From Sergeia podlipaevii (Eukaryota; Euglenozoa; Kinetoplastea; Trypanosomatida; Trypanosomatidae): a DNA stretch of 13,953 nucleotides. Of the stretch, positions 7,518 to 13,953 are shown one piece after another. Under the pieces are notes generated by a model. That model ran no database searches. It worked only from the letters and a program-made list of their open reading frames with translations, and was not told the origin of the DNA. How positions within the stretch are numbered: the first letter of the stretch is position 1; each line of letters starts with the position of its first letter. Both the position numbers and the translations under genes were made by a program. The stretch lies in assembly GCA_030849805.1 (NCBI GenBank), contig JASANZ010001758.1, forward strand, positions 1 through 13,953, given 5' to 3'.

Positions 7518-8388
7518 AATGATAGAGAAATGCACTAAAAATATATCTAATATTTTAAAAGGAAAAAAAAAGATTAAAAATCAAAAGTGTAAAACGTGAC
7601 GAATATAAAAAAAGAGAAGAAGATAAAAAGCTATGGGAACGTTATAGCCCTCAAAAAATCTGAATAATGAAGTAAGCATGCATGCATTCCCAGTATGTTC
7701 GTCAACTAATAATAAAAAAAAAACACGCATGAGCGAGTAGTTTTGATATCATAATACACTATCCATAAACTAATTATCATTTACACATCTCTCTCATACT
7801 CTCTCTTTCTCTTTCTCTTTCTCTTACATATATACCGTTATTGTTACGCTTCCCTTTCGGTTGTCAAAAGAACAACAATAGAAAAATAAAATAGTAAGTA
7901 CGCAAGTGATAATAATAGCAATAATGATAAAACAAAGAAACCGACGCTTTCGCGATGCTATACAGCGAATGAATAAATAAATACAGAACAGAACAACTAA
8001 AGAAGAAAGAAAGAAAGAAAAGAAAAGAAAACAGCACCATACAATGAGATATATATATAGATAAAATAGTACTAGTGGTTACACTCGCAAGTAGGGACAC
8101 GAAAGGTCACGTACTGGCATTTATTAAAAACAACAACACGTATTTCATCAAGATCAGCTGAAAAGAGAAATGCAATGAAAAGTATATGCACACACAGCAT
8201 AGGACGCTCTGGAACGCACAAAGGAAAAAAAATATATATGTGTGTGCACGAGCATCAGCGTTCTACAAGGTATTGATGATAATAAATGAAGCACTGAATG
8301 TCTTCGGTGTTGTTGTTTGTATTTATTTATTTTTTGTTTTGCTTTTGCCACTGTAACTCTATCCATAAACCATTTCCTTCGCCCTCCT

Positions 8389-8399
8389 CCCCCCCCCCC
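8389..8399 (-). repeat. Eleven-base G run in the 3' flank of the EF-hand gene
   Basis: The plus strand carries eleven C in a row, so the transcript carries G11 about 50 nucleotides past the stop codon, followed by further GG and GGG runs. It could form a G-quadruplex in the 3' untranslated region. This is inferred from composition only. Confidence 0.5.
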
Positions 8400-8450
8400 T
8401 TCTCTCTCTCACTCACACTCACACACGCACAGTAGCATTTCCTTGCGGCT

Positions 8451-10499
8451 TTATCGACACAGCCTCAGCTCCATATTTTCAAGCATGTCCCAGTACGCAG
8501 TAGCGAAGCAATAAACAAAGGATTGTACAGTGCTATGCGGCACCATGAACGGTACCACCACCACTGGATGCTGTTGATACCTCTGCCTGAGGCTACACGC
8601 ACCACTGCTACCACTTGCAGCGCCATCTGAAACCCCACTGCTGATGAGACGCAGCGCTGCCTGGTACCTTGCGTACTCGAGTACAGCGGCAGAGGACAGC
8701 TCTCTAGTGGCATCAGCGCACGTAAGGTTAAGCGCCGTCTCCACCTCTGCCGCCGCCTCGGCGTTGAGAAGCCGACAGAAACTCCAGAAGGGGAGCCGAT
8801 AGCTCTCTGCGACGGCAAGATCCAGGTAGACTTCCTCGATCGCCTCCGCTGTGAGAAGCCCAGCCTCCGCAAGTCTAGCGCTACACTCTGGTGTGTCCAT
8901 CATTATCTCTGCAATGACGGCTTCCTCCTCATCGGCGCATTCGCTGCTTTCTTCATAGGGGGGGCTCTCTAGCTCCTTCGTAGACGTACTGGGCCCCGCT
9001 GCTGCTGTCGCAGAGGCAGCCTGCTTTCTTATACTAGTGAGTACAACATCCTTGGCAGCACTATGGTCAGTCTTTGCCTCACCACTAGTCTTCGTATGCG
9101 ATGAGGGGCGTAAGAACTGGTGCTGTTGCTGCCGCTGCTGCTGCTGCTGCTGCGTGCGGGTGGAGAATGTCTGCGGCGAAGCCCTAGAGCCACTAGAGGC
9201 AACAGCAACAGTAGCAGTAGGTCGCTTGATAGAAATAACCGCTACACCCGAGCTGCTGCCGCTGTCCTGCTCACACGACTCGTTCTCCTCTAGTGTGTGC
9301 AACAACGGAGTGGTGGTCTCTTCACACAGAGGCGTTGCGGACCTCCCAGAGGCAGAGTGCAAGGGCGGTGGCGGAAGAGGTGCGCTGGCAAGCTGGCGTA
9401 GTAGCCCCTTCATGTACACCTCCTCCTCCTGCGCCACTCCCGCGCGCGCGCCGACACTCAGCACGTCAGTGTCAGCCTTCCTCTCCTTTGCTTGACAATG
9501 ACCTGCAAGAGTACGGTTGGGGACTCGCTCGCGCAACTTAGAGCTTGCAGCAGCGGCACGTTGCATCTTCGCGCGCCGTCGGCGCTGCTCCTCCTCCGCC
9601 CTGCGCGCCTCTGACTGTATCCTCACCAACAGAAGCAGCCACTGGGCAAAGTGCATTGCCGCTGCTACCTTGTCCTCCACCGTCATGCTACCTGTGTAGC
9701 ACAAAGGAATTGCACTATTCCCTATAGAAACATCGTTGCTGATGTGGCTCCTCTCGCTGCCACCAGCGTCACCTTCAGCGACCTTGCCAGATGAGCCTGT
9801 GGTAGTACCTGCACTACTGTAAATAGATGTATGTGTGCCTCCCCCTCCTACTCCTCCTCCTCTACGAGGACTTGATGAAAAACGTCCCTGAAGTGGTGAG
9901 TTACCAACTGCCGCTGCAGCTGTGTCACACGCGTTGTGAGTGATACCGCATGTTCCACTTTGCTTTTGCTGCCCCATCGCAAGACATCTTTCCCAGCAGT
10001 GCAACGCTGCGCATGCTTGCATCACCTCCACGATCTGATCAGACTGTGTCGGCGGGGGCACGGTCGCTACCGCCCAGGCAAGAAAATTCTCAATATCGGC
10101 GCGGCTAAAACGGCCATCACCATCGCCGTCAAGAAGAAACAAAAGATAAACACGATGCAAGTTGCTCCACAGCGCATCTGGCAAGTACTGCAGACACATA
10201 CGCAGCTCATCAAGGCTATAATACGCAGGCGTAAGCGAGGTTAGCGGGTCAAAACCACTGTTGTTAGGTGGTGGCGGGAGCCCGTGACTGGATGTAAGTT
10301 TCGCCCTGCCGCCAGGCAAAGAACGAGTAGATCCCTTTGAATCAGCTGATGCGGCACTTGCTATCGGTGTCGCTAGTGGTGGCGGTCGTGCGTAGCCACA
10401 CTCGGCCAGTAATGCGTCCTCCTCCGCTATCTGGGCCGCCTTTACCTTTTCCAGTGCGCGGGCGACGGAGCTGCTCGCATAAGAAGAGGCTTGACCCAT
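8451..10499 (-). CDS. EF-hand protein with N-myristoylation signal, otherwise unrecognised
   Basis: The product is 682 residues. The N terminus MGQASSYA fits the N-myristoylation pattern MGxxxS, so the protein may be lipid-anchored to a membrane. One canonical EF-hand loop is visible at D124-D135 (DGDGDGRFSRAD), with Asp at positions 1, 3, 5 and 12 and Gly at 6. It sits in a helical block (about 92-175). A second helical segment (273-326) is rich in Arg, Glu and Ala. The region 330-520 is low-complexity and probably disordered, with a polyglutamine stretch (450-461). Two further helical blocks (520-622 and 645-682) contain no motif I know. No transmembrane segment is evident. A calcium-sensing or scaffold role at a membrane is inferred. 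The first ATG in the predicted mRNA is at 10499. An apparent extra Met before it comes from a TTG codon. The stop is TAA. Confidence 0.88.
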   Translation of the reverse strand: MGQASSYASSSVARALEKVKAAQIAEEDALLAECGYARPPPLATPIASAASADSKGSTRSLPGGRAKLTSSHGLPPPPNNSGFDPLTSLTPAYYSLDELRMCLQYLPDALWSNLHRVYLLFLLDGDGDGRFSRADIENFLAWAVATVPPPTQSDQIVEVMQACAALHCWERCLAMGQQKQSGTCGITHNACDTAAAAVGNSPLQGRFSSSPRRGGGVGGGGTHTSIYSSAGTTTGSSGKVAEGDAGGSERSHISNDVSIGNSAIPLCYTGSMTVEDKVAAAMHFAQWLLLLVRIQSEARRAEEEQRRRRAKMQRAAAASSKLRERVPNRTLAGHCQAKERKADTDVLSVGARAGVAQEEEVYMKGLLRQLASAPLPPPPLHSASGRSATPLCEETTTPLLHTLEENESCEQDSGSSSGVAVISIKRPTATVAVASSGSRASPQTFSTRTQQQQQQRQQQHQFLRPSSHTKTSGEAKTDHSAAKDVVLTSIRKQAASATAAAGPSTSTKELESPPYEESSECADEEEAVIAEIMMDTPECSARLAEAGLLTAEAIEEVYLDLAVAESYRLPFWSFCRLLNAEAAAEVETALNLTCADATRELSSAAVLEYARYQAALRLISSGVSDGAASGSSGACSLRQRYQQHPVVVVPFMVPHSTVQSFVYCFATAYWDMLENMELRLCR
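9117..9152 (-). repeat. CAG-type repeat encoding polyglutamine
   Basis: A run of mostly CAG codons encodes Q450-Q461 of the EF-hand protein, interrupted by one Arg (CGG) and one His (CAC). The interruptions and a CAA codon show it is not a pure repeat. It lies in the disordered central region and may vary in length between strains. Confidence 0.85.
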
Positions 10500-10981
10500 C
10501 AATCAATCTATCTTATCTATATGTTCCTTTATATCCCTCACACACACCTCCTAATTGGAAAAAAAAGACAATTCCGCAATGTGGCGTATTCCTTGGATTC
10601 TTTCTTCTTTTCAGTACTAAAGAAATGTGGTATTTACTTTTAAATATATATATGTATATATAGTGATAGAAAAAAAAAGAAGAAGTGCATTTCTCCTCCT
10701 TTTCCTTTGCTATCAGTGTGCGTTCAAAGCCAAACATGTAGCTAAAGGAACCATGACAGTGTATCATATTTGTATTTCAAAAGGTGTTCGATATTATTCA
10801 TTTTTCTTTTTTTTTAAGGAAAAAAACGCCTTCTTTTGTATTTTGTATAAATATACGTGTGTAGAATCAAAAAAAAAAAAGACCAGTTGCTGGCCGCATA
10901 AATTAAGATGTATAACAATAACAGGTTGATAAGACGCCTCCCCTCCCTCTCCCTTGCCTTGCCTTGCTCACGTACGTACCA
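10500..10981. other. Spacer between SNARE and EF-hand genes
   Basis: This stretch of 482 bases is AT-rich, with a TA block (10644-10662), A and T tracts (10669-10678, 10800-10816, 10869-10880) and a CT-rich end next to the SNARE stop codon. No gene or RNA is evident. Confidence 0.7.
10551..10567 (-). promoter_or_regulatory. Candidate trans-splice acceptor for the EF-hand gene
   Basis: On the minus strand a short TC/T-rich tract (complement of 10557-10567) is followed by AATTAG, with AG at 10552-10551. It gives a 51-nucleotide leader without any ATG before 10499, which supports the start that exposes the MGxxxS motif. Confidence 0.5.
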
Positions 10982-12034
10982 CTATTTCTTCCTAGCCCTC
11001 AGCACGGCAAGCACAACAATCACCACCAAGCACACGACAATGGCAACCACCAACGTAATAATGATCCGATCACACGCCATCCTCCGCAGAAAGGCCTTGA
11101 GTGTTGAGCGGGCGTGGCCTAGCTCGGACCGCATGTTATTCAGATCTGTTGTTGCATTTTGCATCTGCTCACGTTGGCGCCGCAAGTTCGCGTGTGCCTC
11201 CTGGCCCGTAGCCTCCGTCTCGTTAAGTAATTTCTCTGTGTTTTTTAGAGAGAAAAGGGCGTCCTTCTGAGTGTTTTGGATTCCTGCCGCCACTGCCCGC
11301 GCGCCTTCCTTCCCATCCGGAGCTGTCACCTCCTTCGGCGACCATACAAATACCGCTCCGCCTGCAGCAGCAGCAGCAGGTTCTGTTGAAAAGCCTGCGG
11401 CCCCGTCTTGAGAGAAGTAATCACTTTTAGGTGCATCGACAGTGCCCTTCTTGTTCACTGGGGAGGGAGAAGAAACCAGCAGCGTCGCCGTCGTCGTCGC
11501 CGTCGCTGTCGCAGCAGCAGCAGCAGTAACGGGGTGAGGTGTCAGTGTTGTCATCGGAGACATCACGACTTCACTAATGCTTGCTTTGCTCGCTGTGTAC
11601 ATCGTCGGGCTGCCTTCTCCCCAATGGATGCCACTCGTGCCAGCATCACCACTAGCGCCACCGCGAAAAGCTTTGCTACCACCAGATGCCGCTGCTGTAG
11701 CACACAGAGTAACCCTAGTAGTGCTGCCACTATCTGCCTCAGTCTCGCCGTCCTTGAGCGCCGCCAGCTCCTTCTTCATGCGATTGATCGTAGTATTATG
11801 CTCCGCCGCCTGCGCCACAAGTGTGTCCGCCTGCACGCCAGTCGTGCTGTCCATGAGCCTCAGCTCTACACGCAGCTGCTGGCACGCCTTGGTTGCGGCC
11901 TGAAGGGTCTGTTGTGCCTTGGCAAAGGCATCGCTCCGTGTAGCTCCTTTCAGGGAAGGCAACTGACGCAACTGAAGGTGAAGTTGCTCCTCCAAGTCCA
12001 GTAGCTCCTCATGGTAGAGGGCTGCGTCCGACAT
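10982..12034 (-). CDS. Tail-anchored Qb-SNARE, NPSN-like
   Basis: The product is 350 residues. Residues 1-92 form helical sequence resembling the N-terminal domain of Qb-SNAREs. A SNARE motif spans about 254-318 (TQKDALFSLKNTEKLL, then ETEATGQEAHANLRRQREQM); Q287 is the likely zero-layer glutamine. A single C-terminal transmembrane segment (324-345) follows, with a short basic tail RARKK. This is a tail-anchored membrane-fusion protein facing the cytosol. The pattern ETG-x-x-A-x-N-L-x-x-Q-x-x-Q-M recalls the novel plant SNARE (NPSN) group, which is also reported from trypanosomatids. Vti1 is the main alternative. NPSN proteins are near 260 residues; the excess here is a linker (about 95-235) rich in Ala, Ser, Thr and Gly, including alanine runs near 171-183 and 220-224. 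Start ATG at 12034, stop TAG. The SNARE identity is firm, the subgroup less so. Confidence 0.9.
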   Translation of the reverse strand: MSDAALYHEELLDLEEQLHLQLRQLPSLKGATRSDAFAKAQQTLQAATKACQQLRVELRLMDSTTGVQADTLVAQAAEHNTTINRMKKELAALKDGETEADSGSTTRVTLCATAAASGGSKAFRGGASGDAGTSGIHWGEGSPTMYTASKASISEVVMSPMTTLTPHPVTAAAAATATATTTATLLVSSPSPVNKKGTVDAPKSDYFSQDGAAGFSTEPAAAAAGGAVFVWSPKEVTAPDGKEGARAVAAGIQNTQKDALFSLKNTEKLLNETEATGQEAHANLRRQREQMQNATTDLNNMRSELGHARSTLKAFLRRMACDRIIITLVVAIVVCLVVIVVLAVLRARKK

Positions 12035-12199
12035 GAAAGTCTCCTACCTATCCTCTCTCTCGCTCTCTCCTATTTGCTCTATAGTACGTGTCTGCACGTA
12101 TGCCTTGTGTGTGTATGTGTGTGGCGGAGACAAGTTTGTACCTGTTTCTCTTTTTTCTGCTATTGCTGTTTTTTCTGCTGGGTGTTGCAAACATGTAAA

Positions 12200-12240
12200 C
12201 TTACATAAATATATATGTAAAAACAAAAAGGAGGGGATAA
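12200..12240 (-). promoter_or_regulatory. Candidate trans-splice acceptor for the SNARE gene
   Basis: On the minus strand a CT/T-rich tract (complement of about 12219-12237) is followed by a TA-rich stretch and AAG, with AG at 12201-12200. The leader would be 165 nucleotides and contains an upstream ATG (12194-12192) out of frame with the SNARE. More proximal AGs near 12170-12180 are alternatives. Confidence 0.35.
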
Positions 12241-12339
12241 CTAGCGTGGTGATGTCTAAAAACTAAAAGAAAAAAGAAAGAGAACAATCAATAGTGAAAG
12301 CATGAGCCGAAGCAATTGCTTGTGAAAGCGCAGAGGGCG

Positions 12340-12371
12340 GCAAGGTGTGTAGTGATGTACAGGCACCTTGC
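12340..12371. other. Hairpin with 12 paired bases, possible structured RNA
   Basis: GCAAGGTG (12340-12347) pairs perfectly with CACCTTGC (12364-12371). Directly inside, TGTA (12348-12351) pairs with TACA (12358-12361), leaving a six-base loop GTGATG and a two-base GG bulge on the 3' side. It lies in a patch of higher GC than the surrounding spacer. A perfect 12-base palindrome AAGCAATTGCTT (12310-12321) lies just left of it. No snoRNA boxes that fit convincingly were found, so the class of RNA, if any, is unknown. Confidence 0.45.
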
Positions 12372-12521
12372 AAAGGCATAAAAAAAAGGAAATTTTTCCT
12401 TATGTTTCCTCTAGGTATGTATATATACGCATGTACCCTCTCATTCTACGTATTCGTTATCAAATTATACCATTTTCCTCTTCTCTTCCTAATATGTGTG
12501 AATAAGCAGTACGGATCTTCG

Positions 12522-12654
12522 TATATATATATATATATATATATAAGTAATGTTCTTTCGTTTTTCGTGGTTAGAAAAGATGACCAAGGGAGAGGGGGAC
12601 CGGTCGGAACGCACACACACACACACACACTTACACACTCTTACACACTTACAC
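12522..12654. repeat. TA and CA microsatellites
   Basis: A pure TA run (12522-12545) is followed 65 bases later by a CA run (12611-12630) and a few TTACACAC-type units to 12654. All are non-coding. Confidence 0.85.
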
Positions 12655-12986
12655 AAGAAAATCCTTATTTTCTCCTTTTATAAGCATATATGATTTGCAA
12701 AGTGAAGGAGTTCGTAAGTATACGTCAGCAATTGTATAACGTCAACGATACACATATATATATATATACATACATACAAAGAGATACGGAGGAAGAAGCT
12801 TTGGTAAAGTGCACTCAACGTCTTCAGTTCGAACCATGCCGTAGATAAGAAAAAAAAAAAAACGCTCACATGTGGCTTGACCAAAAAAGCAAAATGCTAA
12901 TAGCTGCACACTAGCAAGCCACAAATACAAGTGCTTCTAATAGAAAGCAATCATAATAATAATAGTAGTAGTAATTATAGTAATAA

Positions 12987-13174
12987 GATGTTCAGCACAG
13001 TATGATATCGCTTCTCATCCACAAAGCCCACAGCTGATACTATTGCTCATAAACACACATACACACGCACACGCACGGACACAGACACACACACACACAC
13101 ATACATACGCACCAAAATATTGACCTTAATTCTTTGATGTGTACCTTTATCACGCAAGAAAAAAAAAAAAAGAT
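12987..13174. repeat. Direct repeat, copy 1 (ends at the N)
   Basis: Starting GATGTTCAGCACAG and ending in an A run plus GAT, this 188-base segment recurs at 13176-13371. Differences are G at 13004 versus A at 13193, T at 13131 versus C at 13324, and unequal CA and A runs. It ends directly before the N at 13175. Confidence 0.92.
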
Positions 13175-13175
13175 N
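13175..13175. other. Single undetermined base at repeat junction
   Basis: The only N in the window lies exactly between the two copies of the direct repeat. It most likely marks an assembly join rather than one unreadable base. Confidence 0.8.
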
Positions 13176-13371
13176 GATGTTCAGCACAGTATAATATCGC
13201 TTCTCATCCACAAAGCCCACAGCTGATACTATTGCTCATAAACACACATACACACGCACACGCACGGACACAGACACACACACACACACACACGCACATA
13301 CGCACCAAAATATTGACCTTAATCCTTTGATGTGTACCTTTATCACGCAAGAAAAAAGAAAAAAAAAAGAT
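13176..13371. repeat. Direct repeat, copy 2 (begins after the N)
   Basis: This 196-base segment repeats 12987-13174 with the same order of unique sequence, CA run and A run. It begins directly after the N. The extra bases come from a longer CA tract and a longer, G-interrupted A tract. Its two unique blocks differ from copy 1 by only two substitutions that I could find by eye. Confidence 0.92.
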
Positions 13372-13953
13372 TACTCATTTGATGTGAGAAGCAATACAGA
13401 AGAAAAAAACAAAAATAGGAAAAAAAAATATAGAACGGGCAAAAGTAGCATGTTTAAATCGAAAAAAAATAGAAAATAGAAAATAGAAAGCAACTTACAC
13501 AGCACAAATAGGAACCCTACATGCTGCACATAAAGTACGTATATAAAAACATGACTTGAGCAAAAATAAAAGCAAAGCAAAAAAAAAAGCAAAGCAAAAA
13601 GAAGAAAAACAACATTTAAATCAAAGAAGAGAGAGAGAGACAAGAAAGAGAGAAAGTGGCTCGTAGATATAAATATATTTAAAAAAGCAAAGAAAAACAT
13701 CATCGTGGTGGCGCAGCTGCCCGCGCACACTACAAAATGATCTGTTTTAAAAGCAAATATGTATATATGAAGGGTGGTATACAGCTGCCGTTTTTCTTTT
13801 CCTTCCCTTTCTTTATTTTTCTTTAGTATGTGTGATCCCCTTCTTTTCTTTTCTCCCCTTTACTTCAACATCATCAGCAAGTTTTCTCATGTTTGGTATT
13901 TTTGTCTTTGTTCATTGACCTTATGAATTGTTGTTTGCTGTTGTCCCTCCCTC

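Larger units (their letters stand above)
7437..8450. other. Spacer between EF-hand gene and cytidine deaminase
   Basis: About 1 kb without a credible gene. It includes an alternating GCATGCATGCAT-like block near 7676-7687, CT-rich sequence at 7790-7825, GAAA repeats near 8004-8030, a TA run at 8049-8059, and a mixed CT/CA-rich stretch (8380-8430) that includes an 11-base C run (8389-8399). The C run appears as a G run in the 3' flank of the EF-hand gene transcript. Confidence 0.65.
12035..13953. other. Gene-free right-hand spacer
   Basis: About 1.9 kb without a credible gene. From left to right it contains CT and GT-rich sequence, a less AT-rich patch with a hairpin (12295-12380), a TA run (12522-12545), a CA run (12611-12630) with TTACACAC-type units to 12654, another TA run (12753-12769), an ATA/GTA block (12953-12986), a direct repeat around an N (12987-13371), a purine-rich stretch (13371-13690) and pyrimidine-rich tracts (13790-13860). 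A 119-codon minus-strand frame at 13371-13730 opens with GTG and is pure low-complexity Phe/Leu. The large size allows either a missing neighbouring gene beyond the edge or a strand-switch region. Confidence 0.6.

Noticed and set aside
7437..7535. N-terminal extension of cytidine deaminase, resembling a targeting sequence
   Set aside because: The 33 extra codons cover the splice acceptor tracts and have no counterpart in the family. The first ATG after the acceptors gives the standard length.
6975..7538. Plus-strand frame of 187 codons opposite cytidine deaminase
   Set aside because: It is the antisense shadow of a GC-rich coding region. The minus strand encodes every cytidine deaminase motif, and the plus frame has no recognisable domain.
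8465..8872. Arg- and Ser-rich minus-strand frame of 135 codons
   Set aside because: It overlaps the EF-hand gene in another frame on the same strand, has no motif, and is explained by its composition.
12820..12900. GGTTCGAACT on the minus strand (12835-12826), like a tRNA or RNA polymerase III B box
   Set aside because: No matching A box, acceptor stem or cloverleaf could be placed around it, and a 14-base T run on the minus strand would terminate polymerase III transcription before the B box.
13371..13730. Minus-strand frame of 119 codons resembling a multi-pass membrane protein
   Set aside because: It begins with GTG. The apparent membrane segments are Phe/Leu runs from a purine-rich (A-rich) plus strand.

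Overview
This window looks like nuclear DNA from a trypanosomatid (kinetoplastid) protist. Six convincing protein-coding genes all lie on the minus strand. They are intronless, compact and fairly GC-rich. Between them lie AT-rich spacers full of dinucleotide and trinucleotide repeats, poly(A)/poly(T) runs and long pyrimidine tracts (read on the minus strand). Most genes have a pyrimidine tract followed by an AG dinucleotide shortly upstream of the ATG, as expected for spliced-leader trans-splicing. This is the layout of one polycistronic transcription unit read right to left. I cannot fix the genus; a trypanosomatid with low-GC, microsatellite-rich spacers fits.

Layout in transcription order (right to left): 12035-13953 is a gene-free spacer with repeats, a clear hairpin, and a duplicated segment around a single N that looks like an assembly join. 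10982-12034 encodes a tail-anchored Qb-SNARE, most like the NPSN type. 8451-10499 encodes a large, mostly disordered protein with one EF-hand and an N-terminal myristoylation signal. 6924-7436 encodes cytidine deaminase. 5353-6923 is a long spacer without a credible gene. 3541-5352 encodes a Dus3-type tRNA dihydrouridine synthase. 2388-2996 encodes a coiled-coil protein. 1015-2387 is a repeat-rich spacer. 601-1014 encodes a small secreted cysteine-containing protein. 1-600 is spacer leading to another minus-strand gene outside the window.

The genes do not form a pathway. Their products act in membrane fusion, probable membrane-associated calcium binding, pyrimidine salvage, tRNA modification, and unknown structural and secretory roles. 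Mixed functions are normal for trypanosomatid transcription units, where control is mostly post-transcriptional. I saw no CRISPR array, phage or defence system, transposon, rRNA, or convincing tRNA.

The items most worth a second look are the N-flanking duplication (12987-13371), the 12-bp hairpin at 12340-12371, the lineage-specific architectures of the Dus3, SNARE and EF-hand proteins, and a possible upstream ORF on the coiled-coil gene. Several reading frames can be extended upstream only through TTG or GTG codons. I used the first in-frame ATG for all genes.
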